64,000 bases of DNA from Prevotella sp. E2-28 (GCF_022024055.1 NZ_CP091788.1:3492615-3556614), one strand, 5' to 3'; counted from the stretch's first letter, positions 42,029 through 51,123 are shown. Program-made: numbers and translations. Notes: a model not told the origin generated them from the sequence alone.

Positions 42029-42612
42029 CGCTGATCACTTTTTACACGCTTCGCCATGCCTTTCCATTTATAGTAGCCGGCAATGGCAATTACAACATAG
42101 AGTCCGTAAAGGATGGCCTTGAAAGGAATGCCCTTCTGGATATAAAGAATGGTACACACGATATCAACCACCATCCAGAACAGCCACTGCTCCACATATT
42201 TTCGTGCCAAGGCCCACATGCCCACGAACGACAAGGCATTGGTAAAGGAGTCGAGCACAGGCACAGTGGAGTCGGTCCACGTAATCAACACATAATAGAC
42301 GGCTGCCCACGCCGCAAAGAAAAAGACGAGGGCGGGCAGATACTGGCGACGCGGCATATAGATAATAGGTAGTGACTTCTTTTCCTTGCGCGTCTTCTTG
42401 AACTTCCACACAAAAAGTCCGTAGAAGGCAGCCAGCGTGTAATAGCACGCCATGCCGGCATCGCCATAGAGTCCGTGCTGATAATACAGAATAACGTCAA
42501 GGGCTGGCATGATGATACCAATCACCCAAAGGGCAATATGAGCACGATACTCAAGCCCGATATATATCAGGCCGAGTATCGTGGTCACTATGTCAAGCCA
42601 GTCTAGCGTCAT
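42025..42612 (-). CDS. pnuT: PnuC-family thiamine transporter (PnuT)
   Basis: 195-aa inner-membrane protein with about seven helices. PnuC-family features: DIVTTILGLIYIGLEYR, WVIGIIMPALDVILYYQHGL, DAGMACYYTLAAFYGLFVWK and YVEQWLFWMVVDIVCTILYI. Family members import nicotinamide riboside or thiamine by facilitated diffusion; placement between a TPP-regulated receptor and thiamine pyrophosphokinase argues for thiamine. Phosphorylation by the next gene product would trap the vitamin. Confidence 0.92.
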   Translation of the reverse strand: MTLDWLDIVTTILGLIYIGLEYRAHIALWVIGIIMPALDVILYYQHGLYGDAGMACYYTLAAFYGLFVWKFKKTRKEKKSLPIIYMPRRQYLPALVFFFAAWAAVYYVLITWTDSTVPVLDSFTNALSFVGMWALARKYVEQWLFWMVVDIVCTILYIQKGIPFKAILYGLYVVIAIAGYYKWKGMAKRVKSDQR

Positions 42613-42615
42613 TTC

Positions 42616-44943
42616 TTAGAAGTTGATGCTCAGATGAGCCATGAAGTTAAACGGTGCTGAGGGGGCGAAGCCAGCCTCATACTGGTCGGAGGCAGCGTAG
42701 CCAGTAGCCACCACCTTACCGCCCTGCATAGTATAAGCAGGCGCAGCCCATCCGTTGTTGTCGTACTTTGCAGAGAAGAGATTATAGAAGGTGATACCTG
42801 CTGTCACATCCTTCAGTCCCAACTGGGGCAACTGGAAGTTGTACGACAGGTCCATATTCGTGGTGAAATGGCCGTCGAGCATCATGCTCACATCTACGGG
42901 GTTGCCGTTGTCGTCGAGGGTCTGATAGCTCTCGAAGCCAGTATTTGTCATATACTGCTTGCTCACATACTGGCTCTGGATGCTGGCATTAAAGCCCTGA
43001 TACTTAAAGGTGAAGATGTTGTTGGCAATCCAGTCGGGCGAGAAGGCCAGCGTCTGGTCGCCAAGATTAGCCACGGTCTTATCGGTCAGCGTCACGGTGA
43101 TATCCTTAACGCGGTTCTTTGACCAGGTGGCATTGGCATCCCAACGGAACCAGTCAACGGGTTTCCATGCAGCCTCAACTTCTACGCCAAGGCGGAAGCT
43201 CTTAGGTACGTTGCGGGTGATAGCCTCACCAATCTTATCAATCTCGCCAGTAAGCACAAACTGATCCTTATACTTCATCCAGTAGAAGTTGGCACCAGCC
43301 GTAAAGCTCTTGCTCTGGTACTTATAGCCCACCTCTAGGTCGTTGAGTCGCTCGGCCTTCGGCATCTCCAGTTCAGCATTGATACTATTCTCAAAGTTGT
43401 TGCGCACAGGCTCCTTGTGAGCAATGGCATACGACACGTAGGCCCTGTGGTTGGGAGTGATGTCATAGGTCAGTCCGAACTTGGGGTTGAAAGACTTAAA
43501 GGTCTTGTCCATGTCATAGACAATACGCTGGTAGGTGTTCCAGTCTATCTCATCCGTAGGACCGGCCATCTTGATATTCACGTTGCGATACTGCAAATCG
43601 ACATAGGCGTTCAGTCCCTGCAGGAACTCGTAGTTCACCTTACCATAGACATTCCAGTCGGTCTTCTTCGCATTGTTGTCATAATACTTATGGTTGGGCT
43701 GCAGGGCTGTGATGGGCGCCTTCACCCAAGTAACCAGTCCGAAGTGGTCGCCATCATATTTGTTCCAGCCACCGCCAAAGGTAGCTTGCAGGTTCTGATG
43801 GTTGTCGTAGATCAGCGAGGCCACAGCACCGTAGAAGTCGTTGGCCATCTTCTTCTGACGCACCAGGTCACTCACACCCCAGGTCTGTGTGGGGTCGAGG
43901 TCATATTCAAACAGCGTACGCTTACGCTTGTACTCCTCGTAATAGCCATCGCCCTTGGTATATTGTGCCACGGCATTGAGGTCCAACTCATTCGTCAGCC
44001 TCTGGTTCCAGATAAACTGATAGTTCTGCTGATGATAGTTGTCCGTCTGGTTGTCGTAATAACGGGTGTTGCCATCAGCATCATAATACTCGCCACATGA
44101 ATTATAGGTGCGACCATACAGGCTCTGCTCATACTTTGATGTGTAGTTCCAGGCGTGATAGGTCTCCTCAACACCATTCCAGGTGATGAACTTCAGCATG
44201 GTGTTGTCGCCAAAATAGCCTGCCTGCAGGAAATAGCTGTTCAACTTTGTAGAAGCACGGTCCAGATAGCCCTTCGAGCCGATATTGCTCAGTCGGCCCT
44301 GGAAGCCCCAGTTGTTGCTCATGATACCCGTGCTGAAGCGTACCGTCTCTTTATGAGAATAGTAGCTACCAGCACTCATGTCAACACCATAATAAGGCTC
44401 TGAACCGATATTCTCGGTCTGCATGTTCAGAGATGCGCCAAAGGCACCAGAGCCATTCGTACTCGTACCCACACCACGCTGAATCTGCATGGACTGCACA
44501 CTGGAAGCGAAGTCGCCCATGTTCACCCAGAACACCGTAGAGCTCTCAGCATCGTTCAGGGGCATACCATTGGCAGTGATGTTAATACGACTGGGGTCAG
44601 TGCCACGCACACGGAAACTGGTGTAGCCAATACCATTACCGGCATCGCTAGTCATCGTCACCGAAGGAGTTAGCGACAATAGGTAAGGCACATCCTGACC
44701 GTGGTTCACGGCCTTGATCTGGTCCTTGTTCATGTCAGTGAAGGCCATGGGGGTCTTCTTCATAGCACGTGTTGATACCACCTGCACTTCCTGCAGCTTC
44801 ACGTTTGTCAGTGAGTCACCAGATACTGTTGTTTCCACAGCACCGTTCAACGCCTTTTCTTCGGCGTTAGCATTCAACGCCTTGTTGTCGGCGGTTGCAT
44901 TCATGGCCATGAATGCTGTTAATCCCAAAAGAATCTTTTTCAT
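42616..44943 (-). CDS. TonB-dependent outer-membrane receptor, thiamine-regulated
   Basis: 775 aa. Signal peptide (MKKILLGLTAFMAMNATADN), a TonB-box-like VKLQEVQVVSTRA, plug domain (GQDVPYLLSLTPSVTMTSDA, GYTSFRVRGTDPSRINITAN, IQRGVGTSTNGSGAFGASLN), and a 22-strand-type barrel ending FNFMAHLSINF. It lacks the SusC N-terminal extension. The THI-box riboswitch directly upstream and PnuT plus TPK downstream mark it as the outer-membrane thiamine importer of the salvage route. Confidence 0.93.
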   Translation of the reverse strand: MKKILLGLTAFMAMNATADNKALNANAEEKALNGAVETTVSGDSLTNVKLQEVQVVSTRAMKKTPMAFTDMNKDQIKAVNHGQDVPYLLSLTPSVTMTSDAGNGIGYTSFRVRGTDPSRINITANGMPLNDAESSTVFWVNMGDFASSVQSMQIQRGVGTSTNGSGAFGASLNMQTENIGSEPYYGVDMSAGSYYSHKETVRFSTGIMSNNWGFQGRLSNIGSKGYLDRASTKLNSYFLQAGYFGDNTMLKFITWNGVEETYHAWNYTSKYEQSLYGRTYNSCGEYYDADGNTRYYDNQTDNYHQQNYQFIWNQRLTNELDLNAVAQYTKGDGYYEEYKRKRTLFEYDLDPTQTWGVSDLVRQKKMANDFYGAVASLIYDNHQNLQATFGGGWNKYDGDHFGLVTWVKAPITALQPNHKYYDNNAKKTDWNVYGKVNYEFLQGLNAYVDLQYRNVNIKMAGPTDEIDWNTYQRIVYDMDKTFKSFNPKFGLTYDITPNHRAYVSYAIAHKEPVRNNFENSINAELEMPKAERLNDLEVGYKYQSKSFTAGANFYWMKYKDQFVLTGEIDKIGEAITRNVPKSFRLGVEVEAAWKPVDWFRWDANATWSKNRVKDITVTLTDKTVANLGDQTLAFSPDWIANNIFTFKYQGFNASIQSQYVSKQYMTNTGFESYQTLDDNGNPVDVSMMLDGHFTTNMDLSYNFQLPQLGLKDVTAGITFYNLFSAKYDNNGWAAPAYTMQGGKVVATGYAASDQYEAGFAPSAPFNFMAHLSINF

Positions 44944-45000
44944 TCCCTTTTTTAATGTTTTAATGTTTAATTTATAAAAAGGGGGCTTGCTTTGATAATA

Positions 45001-45081
45001 AATTCCATCCCTACGTCGGTATAACCCGCATCAGGTTAGAGGGTATCATCTCAGCCCAATATCTCGGGCACCCCTTGAATT
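45001..45081 (-). ncRNA. TPP riboswitch (THI element)
   Basis: On the minus strand the THI-box core is complete: GGGGTGCCCG, GGCTGAGATGATACCC, ACCTGATGCGGGTTATACCG and ACGTAGGGA. It lies in the leader of the TonB receptor/pnuT/TPK operon. It should lower expression when thiamine diphosphate is plentiful. Confidence 0.96.
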
Positions 45082-45087
45082 CGGCTG

Positions 45088-45119
45088 CAAAGGTAGTGCA
45101 AATCGAGCGAAATACCAAA
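45088..45119 (-). promoter_or_regulatory. Promoter of the thiamine salvage operon
   Basis: Minus-strand -7 TACCTTTG (45088-45095), 20-bp spacer, -33 TTTG (45116-45119). The -33 box is part of a 35-bp palindrome (45110-45144). Confidence 0.75.
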
Positions 45120-45144
45120 GAAAAACGCGTTTTTCTTTGTATTT
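45110..45144. repeat. 35-bp palindrome over the -33 box
   Basis: AAATACCAAAGAAAAACG and CGTTTTTCTTTGTATTT are complementary except for one extra C. It may act as an operator or a bidirectional terminator. Confidence 0.6.
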
Positions 45145-45320
45145 CCGAGATGCAGCCTACCTAAGAGACGTAGTCTCAAAGGTACGATTAAGTTTCCGAA
45201 GATTTTATGCTTCTTGGGGGGAGTGTTGGCAGTGAATGTGCCGGTTTGAGACTCTGGACTGCCTTTTCCGCTTGTCACATCGACAATTCATAGGGATTGC
45301 AAAATATCCAATGAAAAATT

Positions 45321-45351
45321 TTTGGAGTTTAGGATTTTCTTTTTATCTTTG
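45321..45351 (+). promoter_or_regulatory. Promoter of the small lipoprotein gene
   Basis: -33 TTTG (45321-45324), 19-bp spacer, -7 TATCTTTG (45344-45351), 75 bp before the start codon. Confidence 0.72.
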
Positions 45352-45426
45352 CATTCGACTCTGACAGTCTCTAAAGAAGAAAATAACTAAAGACATTTTA
45401 TAAATCCTTTAAAAAAACAATCTATT

Positions 45427-46170
45427 ATGTGTAAAAAATTCTATTTAAATTTACTGACCGCAATGATGATTGCAGTGATGAGTGTTGGTTTCGTTTCTTG
45501 TGGCGACGACGATGAAGAAGACGACTATGCATCCATGATTATCGGAATTTGGGATGGTAAGCCTGTATTCAATGGCCTTAGCCAAGGCGATGTTGTACTT
45601 GAAATTACAAAAGGCGGAGATTATAAGTGGACAGAGAACGGTAACACAAGAAGTGGAAAATATATTGTCACGAATACGGTTACATCTGGTCCAAATGCAG
45701 GAACTGTTAAACTGCAGGTAACATGGGAGAGCGGTGTGACATCAACTGTTGATTTTTATGGAGTCTCAGCAAACTCGATGTTGACTGGTACATATAGGTT
45801 TACACGTCAAGGCAGTAATGTCGACAACGGTGGCAATAACGGTGGCAATAGTGGTGGTGGATCTTCATTGGTAGGTAAGACGTTTACAAAGAAAGAGTTT
45901 GAAGCAACAAGCAACGGTGGTTATACTGAAGACAATACCCAAATTTCATTCACGTCAACAACGGCATGTACAATGCGTTGCTGGGGTAAGGAAGTCTTTG
46001 TCTATAGCGATGGCGACACAGATACCGATACATATGATACTGGTACTATGACAGGAACATATACCATAACGGGAAACAAGGTGCATGTGTCATGCTATAG
46101 TTCGAAATACAGCACGACATACACTCGTGACGAGACTATCGTAGATGGAAAACTGGTAGGATATAATTAA
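45427..46170 (+). CDS. Lipoprotein with lipocalin-like halves, unknown function
   Basis: 247 aa. Lipobox GFVSC (Cys after MIAVMSVGFVS), then two similar-looking beta-rich halves (IIGIWDGKPVFNGLSQGDVV, KGGDYKWTENGNTRSGKYIV; and VGKTFTKKEFEATSNGGY, ISFTSTTACTMRCWG, MTGTYTITGNKVHV) joined by a GGNNGGNSGGGSS linker. The pattern resembles small Bacteroidetes lipocalin-like lipoproteins. Single-gene unit between its own promoter and a strong terminator. Not further recognised. Confidence 0.8.
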   Translation: MCKKFYLNLLTAMMIAVMSVGFVSCGDDDEEDDYASMIIGIWDGKPVFNGLSQGDVVLEITKGGDYKWTENGNTRSGKYIVTNTVTSGPNAGTVKLQVTWESGVTSTVDFYGVSANSMLTGTYRFTRQGSNVDNGGNNGGNSGGGSSLVGKTFTKKEFEATSNGGYTEDNTQISFTSTTACTMRCWGKEVFVYSDGDTDTDTYDTGTMTGTYTITGNKVHVSCYSSKYSTTYTRDETIVDGKLVGYN

Positions 46171-46176
46171 TCAGAC

Positions 46177-46216
46177 ATAAAATGAGCCCACTTCCGCGGA
46201 AGTGGGCTCATTTTAT
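46177..46216. terminator. Bidirectional terminator
   Basis: Perfect 40-bp palindrome, arms ATAAAATGAGCCCACTTCCG and CGGAAGTGGGCTCATTTTAT. It serves the lipoprotein gene (plus) and the convergent PurF-like gene (minus). Confidence 0.92.
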
Positions 46217-46219
46217 ATA

Positions 46220-47692
46220 TTATCCAAAGAATTCGCCGTCGCCCTGCTGGTCGTAGCTACTACCATCGAAGCAGTGGGTGCAGACATGACTCTTAGGCAG
46301 ACCGATAGACTCGATGAGGTCCTCGATATGGGCAAACTTCAGAGAGGTGAGACCCAGTCGGCGGGCAATCTCATCTACCATGCGCTTGTATTCGGGCGAG
46401 TCGGTCTGTGAGTATTTGTCCAGATTGGCCTTGTCGTCGCCCTCGAAGTCGCGGATAATGCGGCGGGTGATGAGCTCCAGGTCGCTCTTGCTGCTGGTAA
46501 AGCCAATGAACGGACAGCCATAGACCAGGGGCGGACAAGAGATGCGCACATGCACCTCCTTGGCACCATTCTGAACAAACTCGCGGGCATTGTCGCGCAA
46601 CTGCGTGCCACGCACGATGGAGTCGTCGCAGAACACCACGCGCTGGTCTTTCAAAAGGGCTGTATTGGGAATGAGCTTCATCTTGGCCACGAGGTCACGA
46701 CGGCTCTGGTTGCCAGGAGTAAACGAACGGGGCCATGTAGGCGTGTATTTCAGGACGGCACGCTTGTAAGGGATGCCGGAACCTTCGGCATAACCAAGGG
46801 CCATACCCACGCCACTATCGGGGATACCGCATACAAGGTCGGCCTCAACATCGTCTTTCTCGCCCATCATACGTCCGTTTTTCTCGCGTACATATTCGGT
46901 ATTGATACCTTCGTAGTTGGAAGCGGGGAAACCGTAATAAACCCACAGGAACGAACAGATCTGGCAGCGCTTGAAGGCTGGCTGCAGCACCTCGAAGCTG
47001 TCGGCATGGAGGCGAACTATCTCGCCGGGGCCCAGGTCGCGCACGGGCTTATAGTCCAGATTGGGGAAACTGGTGGTCTCGCTGCACACGGCGTAGGCTT
47101 TCACGCAGTCGTCGGTGCCGATGGGTGAAAGCTGATGTGTTTCTTTCTTACCAATAACAATAGGAGTGCGGCCCAGAACGTCGCGGGCGGCAATGATACC
47201 GTCTTCGGTGAGGATGAGCATGGAGCACGAGCCCTTGATCTTACGATACACCATATTAATACCCTCGACGAAAGTGGATCCCATATTAATAATTAATGCC
47301 ACCAACTCGGTCTGATTCAAGTTGTTGGCACTTTGTTCGCTGAGGTGCATGCGCTGGGCAAGGAGTTCATCGGCAATCTCGCGCAGGTTGTTGATCTTTG
47401 CAACAGTAACCACGGCATAGCGGCCCAGATGTGAGTTGATGATGATAGGCTGAGGGTCGGTGTCGCTAATCACGCCAAGTCCCTGATTACCGCAGAACTC
47501 ATGGAGTTCGTCCTCGAACTTTGAGCGGAAATAGTCGCGCTCCAGGGAGTGAATGCTTCTACTGAAGCCTTTTTCCTTGTCAAAGGTCACAAGACCTGCA
47601 CGTTTTGTACCAAGATGAGAATTGTAGTCTGTGCCGTAAAACAAATCGTTTACGCAGTCACGTGTGGAAATGGTTCCGAAAAATCCGCCCAT
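46220..47692 (-). CDS. PurF-like amidophosphoribosyltransferase without N-terminal Cys
   Basis: About 490 aa. Glutamine-amidotransferase class II-like N-terminal domain (GTDYNSHLGTKRAGLVTFD, GVISDTDPQPIIINSHLGRY) and a C-terminal phosphoribosyltransferase domain with the PRPP loop VVFCDDSIVRGTQ. PurF normally exposes Cys right after the initiator Met (MCG...). This one begins MGGFFGTIS, so the usual glutaminase nucleophile is missing. CQIC and CTHC pairs occur. It may use ammonia or have another role. The start at 47692 matches the family's N-terminus; longer frames run into simple repeats. Confidence 0.82.
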   Translation of the reverse strand: MGGFFGTISTRDCVNDLFYGTDYNSHLGTKRAGLVTFDKEKGFSRSIHSLERDYFRSKFEDELHEFCGNQGLGVISDTDPQPIIINSHLGRYAVVTVAKINNLREIADELLAQRMHLSEQSANNLNQTELVALIINMGSTFVEGINMVYRKIKGSCSMLILTEDGIIAARDVLGRTPIVIGKKETHQLSPIGTDDCVKAYAVCSETTSFPNLDYKPVRDLGPGEIVRLHADSFEVLQPAFKRCQICSFLWVYYGFPASNYEGINTEYVREKNGRMMGEKDDVEADLVCGIPDSGVGMALGYAEGSGIPYKRAVLKYTPTWPRSFTPGNQSRRDLVAKMKLIPNTALLKDQRVVFCDDSIVRGTQLRDNAREFVQNGAKEVHVRISCPPLVYGCPFIGFTSSKSDLELITRRIIRDFEGDDKANLDKYSQTDSPEYKRMVDEIARRLGLTSLKFAHIEDLIESIGLPKSHVCTHCFDGSSYDQQGDGEFFG

Positions 47693-47722
47693 AGTGTTAT
47701 CGCTGTTTTTATTTTGTGGGTG

Positions 47723-47730
47723 CAAAGGTA
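47723..47730 (-). promoter_or_regulatory. -7 box of the PurF-like gene
   Basis: TACCTTTG on the minus strand, 30 bp before the start codon. No clear -33 box because the upstream DNA is AATTCATAATT simple repeat. Confidence 0.5.
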
Positions 47731-47775
47731 CAAAATAATTCATAATTCTTAATTCATAATTCATATTTTTTTTTG

Positions 47776-47783
47776 TAATTTTG
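47776..47783 (+). promoter_or_regulatory. -7 box of the MFS gene
   Basis: TAATTTTG only 8 bp before the ATG at 47792, so the mRNA would be almost leaderless. No clear -33. Confidence 0.45.
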
Positions 47784-47791
47784 CACACCAG

Positions 47792-49054
47792 ATGACACAA
47801 GACAGACTTTGGAACGCGAACTACTGTAAGGTGATGGCAGCAAATTTTGCGCTGTTCTTTGCCTTCTATGTGCTGACGCCGCTGCTGCCGCTTTATCTGA
47901 GCGAGCACTTTGGTGCCACGAAGGATGTGATAGGTATGGTGCTGTCGGGCTATACGGTCACAGCTCTGCTGTTTCGTCCTTTCAGCGGATATGTGGTAGA
48001 TACCTTTCCACGTAAGACAGTACTTATCATCTGCTACACTGCTTTTGCCATCTTCTTTGCTGGTTATCTGGCAGCCTCCACCTTATTATTATTTTTAATT
48101 GTACGCACGCTACATGGCGGACCCTTTGGCGGTCTGACTGTAGCTAATAGCACCGTAGCTATTGATGTGCTGCCAAGCAGTAGGCGTACAGAGGGTATTG
48201 GCTATTACGGACTCTCGAACAATCTGGCAATGGCCATCGCCCCTACTATCGGCATCTTCGTGTATCAATGGAGTGGCAGTTTTGAATTGCTGTTCTGGAT
48301 AGCATTGGCAGTAGCTTTCGGCGGACTGCTGATAGATAGTACAGTGAAGACCCGTCCCCTGCCCCTCCCTAAAGGGCGGAGAGTGATTACCTTCGACCGT
48401 TTCTTCCTGTTACGAGGCTGGCTCTTGGGTCTGAATATGGTGGCTTTCGGTTTTAGTTTCGGCGTGTTGAGTAATTATCTGGCTATCTACGGCAAAGAGG
48501 TTATGGGGATTACTGGTGGCACAGGCACGTACTTCATGCTATGCAGCGTGGGGCTTATCCTGTCACGCATACAAGGTGGCAAGGCATTGAGAAAAGGCAG
48601 GTTGACACATAATGCGGGTAGCGGCATGGTGATATCACTCATCGGCTATACCTTATTTATATTAATGCCCACAATTCATCAATTCTCAATTCTTCGCTCG
48701 GCGCCTTGCGACGCTTTGCTTGCAAAGAATTCTGAATTCTTAATTCCTATCGGCTACTACGGCTCTGCCTTACTGATTGGTTTGGGAAATGGACACATGT
48801 GGCCTGCTTTCCAGAATATGACGATTAACGTGGCTAGCAACAACCAAAGGGGTACGGCCAACAGCACCATCTTAATCTCGTGGGATATCGGCATGGGACT
48901 GGGCATCCTTGTAGGAGGTGTCATCGCTGAGTTAATCAGCTATGGCGCTGCCTTCTGGACTGTAGTGCTCATCAATGGCTCAGGCGTCGCCCTGTTCTTC
49001 CTGGCAACGAAACAATTTTTCCTGAAACGAAACCTGAATCCTACTGTCCACTAA
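47792..49054 (+). CDS. Major facilitator superfamily transporter
   Basis: 420 aa with about 12 helices. The N-terminus LWNANYCKVMAANFALFFAF is typical of Bacteroidetes MFS proteins. The A-motif-like loop is GYVVDTFPRKTVLI, and TLHGGPFGGLTVANSTVAID resembles motif C regions. Two stretches look like inserted intergenic repeats: TRPLPLPKGRR (from 48349-48385, REP-like) and HQFSILRSAPCDALLAKNSEFLI (from 48668-48746, AATTCTCAATTCTT-like), both in frame and in loops. Substrate unknown. Confidence 0.88.
   Translation: MTQDRLWNANYCKVMAANFALFFAFYVLTPLLPLYLSEHFGATKDVIGMVLSGYTVTALLFRPFSGYVVDTFPRKTVLIICYTAFAIFFAGYLAASTLLLFLIVRTLHGGPFGGLTVANSTVAIDVLPSSRRTEGIGYYGLSNNLAMAIAPTIGIFVYQWSGSFELLFWIALAVAFGGLLIDSTVKTRPLPLPKGRRVITFDRFFLLRGWLLGLNMVAFGFSFGVLSNYLAIYGKEVMGITGGTGTYFMLCSVGLILSRIQGGKALRKGRLTHNAGSGMVISLIGYTLFILMPTIHQFSILRSAPCDALLAKNSEFLIPIGYYGSALLIGLGNGHMWPAFQNMTINVASNNQRGTANSTILISWDIGMGLGILVGGVIAELISYGAAFWTVVLINGSGVALFFLATKQFFLKRNLNPTVH
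48668..48746 (+). repeat. Intergenic-type AATTCT repeat inside the MFS gene
   Basis: CAATTCATCAATTCTCAATT ... AATTCTGAATTCTTAATT resembles the AATTCATAATTCTTAATTC spacer at 47737-47763. It keeps the frame and falls in a loop between helices. Confidence 0.55.
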
Positions 49055-49073
49055 GTCAAGAAAGACAACGGCA

Positions 49074-50051
49074 TCATATACTGTGCAAATTATATCCCCA
49101 CTTCAGCAGGAAGTAGAACAGCGTGCCGAAGAACAGACCGGCAATGGCATCGATGGCATAGTGGGCCTGGATATAGAAGGTGCCGAAGAATAACAATACA
49201 GCGAAGGGCAGGAAGACAAAAAAGAGCTTCCTGTTTTTTGTTTCCCATGCCAACCACATCACAATAGTAGCTACACCCACATGACTGCTGGGGAAAGCTG
49301 CCGTAGGACGTTCGCCTGCATCATGGGCAATGACAAGGGCCTTATACATCCAACCGTCTTCCCAACCAGGTATGGGCAAGATGAAGTCGCGATTGTGCAC
49401 GTCGAACTGTATGGTATCGAAATAATTGCCGATATTCGGAAAGATACCCTGTGCTATCTGCTCTACACCTACGACCTTGAAATAGAACTGCGGACCTGCT
49501 ACGGGCAGGAAGATGAAGATGAGGTAGAACAAGAAGAACGAGCCTACAACGATGAAGGCTGTACGCTCAAAATGCTCATAGCGCCATAAGAAATAGAAGA
49601 TGGTGATGCCTACGAACAGCGGATAATAACTGACGTAACCCATAGACAGCAACTCGCTGATGATGGGGTGTGACCACGACTGACAGAACTCCAACGCTGG
49701 TTGGAAACCAAAGAGCGACTGCTCATAACCCGCAAACACATGGTCGAGGTTGGGGAAGATACGGTTCAGCTCATAAGTATCAGGATACCACCACGACAGC
49801 AACAGCAACTGCCCCGATACACGAAACAGTGTTGTCAGCTTACTAGGGTACAGACGATAAACGCCCCAAAGCGCCAATGTCAAGATGACGGCTTGCGCTC
49901 TGAACCACAGCATATCTGTTGGGTGACTGAGTCGCACCCATGTTACCAAGATAAAAATTGTTGTAAACAGCGTGTAGGCCATCATGATCCACTCCACCGC
50001 CATCAATCCTGTCTTGGGCTTCTTTTCTACAGCAAAAATGTTCTTAATCAA
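49074..50051 (-). CDS. PAP2-family membrane phosphatase/phosphotransferase
   Basis: 325-aa polytopic protein. PAP2 motifs: GERPTAAFPSSHVGVATIVM (second motif with SSH) and FYIQAHYAIDAIAGLFFG (third motif with His and Asp), preceded by FLPVAGPQFYF. The layout resembles Aur1/Ipt1-type inositol-phosphoceramide synthases and other lipid phosphotransferases of Bacteroidetes. It follows the epimerase gene on the same strand with a 31-bp gap, so they are probably one operon. Substrate not determinable from sequence. Confidence 0.88.
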   Translation of the reverse strand: MIKNIFAVEKKPKTGLMAVEWIMMAYTLFTTIFILVTWVRLSHPTDMLWFRAQAVILTLALWGVYRLYPSKLTTLFRVSGQLLLLSWWYPDTYELNRIFPNLDHVFAGYEQSLFGFQPALEFCQSWSHPIISELLSMGYVSYYPLFVGITIFYFLWRYEHFERTAFIVVGSFFLFYLIFIFLPVAGPQFYFKVVGVEQIAQGIFPNIGNYFDTIQFDVHNRDFILPIPGWEDGWMYKALVIAHDAGERPTAAFPSSHVGVATIVMWLAWETKNRKLFFVFLPFAVLLFFGTFYIQAHYAIDAIAGLFFGTLFYFLLKWGYNLHSI

Positions 50052-50082
50052 ATCTCAATTCTATATAGTCAGTAATCAGTTC

Positions 50083-51072
50083 TTAAAGCCAGCCGTTATC
50101 CTTATACCATTTGATAGTGAGAGGTACGCCCTTCTCCAGTGTGTATTCTGGTTTGTAGCCCAGTTCCTTGATTGCCGGCTCAATGTCGCAACGCCAGTTG
50201 CGCTGCTTCAGGATATGGTATTTATCATTATTCAGGGCAGATATCTTACCTGTGATATGTCCCCATTTATCGCCAAAGAAGGTGATGACACGCAACACCC
50301 AGATAGGCGCCGTGATACGAATCCACCAAGGGTTGCCCAACTCCTTGCGGATGAGGTCTGAGAAAGTAGTTGACTGATATACCTCGCCATCAGAGAGGAA
50401 ATACTTTCGGCCTGTCTGTCCTTTCTCACAAGCCAGGAAGACAGCCTGCACCACATCGAGCACATAGACAAACGTGATGTCCTGCTGCTGATAGCCCACA
50501 GCAAAGTCGGAATGCTGCTTAATACTCTTTGCCATCAGGAAATAGTCGCGCTCACGAGGGCCATAAACACCTGTAGGACGAAGGATGACATAAGGAAACT
50601 CTACACTTTCCAGCCACTGTTCTGCCTCCAGCTTGCTCTTACCATACTCCGTGTTGGGCTGGGGCGTATCCGTCTCCTTGATTTCCACGTAGGGCTGCTG
50701 CTCATGGATAGCACCAAAGACACTCAGCGAACTGAGGTAAACGAAACGCTTCAGGGGCATCTTCAGGTTGATGAGCGCACGCACCAAGTTCTTCGTACCC
50801 TCAGTGTTAATACGACGGAAGTCGGCGGTGTTCAGACATTTCGTCACACCTGCGGCATGTACCACATAATCGAACACATGATCTTTCAGCTGCGCTTCCA
50901 GTTGCTCCTGACTGCTCAGGTTCAGTTCAATGAAGTGGATGCGCTCGTCCTGCAGGAAGTCCTTCTTACTACTTCCCCTGACGGCAGCCCACGTCTCAAA
51001 CCCGCGCTTCAGCGCCTCTTCCACGATAAACGAGCCGATAAATCCGCTGGCTCCAGTAATGAGTATTTTCAT
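50083..51072 (-). CDS. NAD-dependent epimerase/dehydratase (extended SDR)
   Basis: 329 aa with the Rossmann motif TGASGFIG (residues about 6-13), VVHAAGVTKCLN, and the catalytic YGKSK (Tyr-x3-Lys) at about residue 143. RPTGVYGPRERD and DVVQAVFLACEKG are typical of sugar-nucleotide epimerases and steroid/dihydroflavonol-type reductases. Located just upstream of a PAP2 lipid enzyme, a role in lipid or glycolipid modification is possible. Substrate unknown. Confidence 0.9.
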   Translation of the reverse strand: MKILITGASGFIGSFIVEEALKRGFETWAAVRGSSKKDFLQDERIHFIELNLSSQEQLEAQLKDHVFDYVVHAAGVTKCLNTADFRRINTEGTKNLVRALINLKMPLKRFVYLSSLSVFGAIHEQQPYVEIKETDTPQPNTEYGKSKLEAEQWLESVEFPYVILRPTGVYGPRERDYFLMAKSIKQHSDFAVGYQQQDITFVYVLDVVQAVFLACEKGQTGRKYFLSDGEVYQSTTFSDLIRKELGNPWWIRITAPIWVLRVITFFGDKWGHITGKISALNNDKYHILKQRNWRCDIEPAIKELGYKPEYTLEKGVPLTIKWYKDNGWL

Positions 51073-51091
51073 ACAAATAAAAAATCTGGTG

Positions 51092-51123
51092 CAAAATTAC
51101 GGCTTTTTATTGGATTGGCCAAA
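51092..51123 (-). promoter_or_regulatory. Promoter of the epimerase/PAP2 unit
   Basis: Minus-strand -7 TAATTTTG (51092-51099), 20-bp spacer, -33 TTTG (51120-51123). Confidence 0.72.

Noticed and set aside
45051..45278. 75-codon minus-strand frame
   Set aside because: It runs through the TPP riboswitch and its promoter and shows no protein features.
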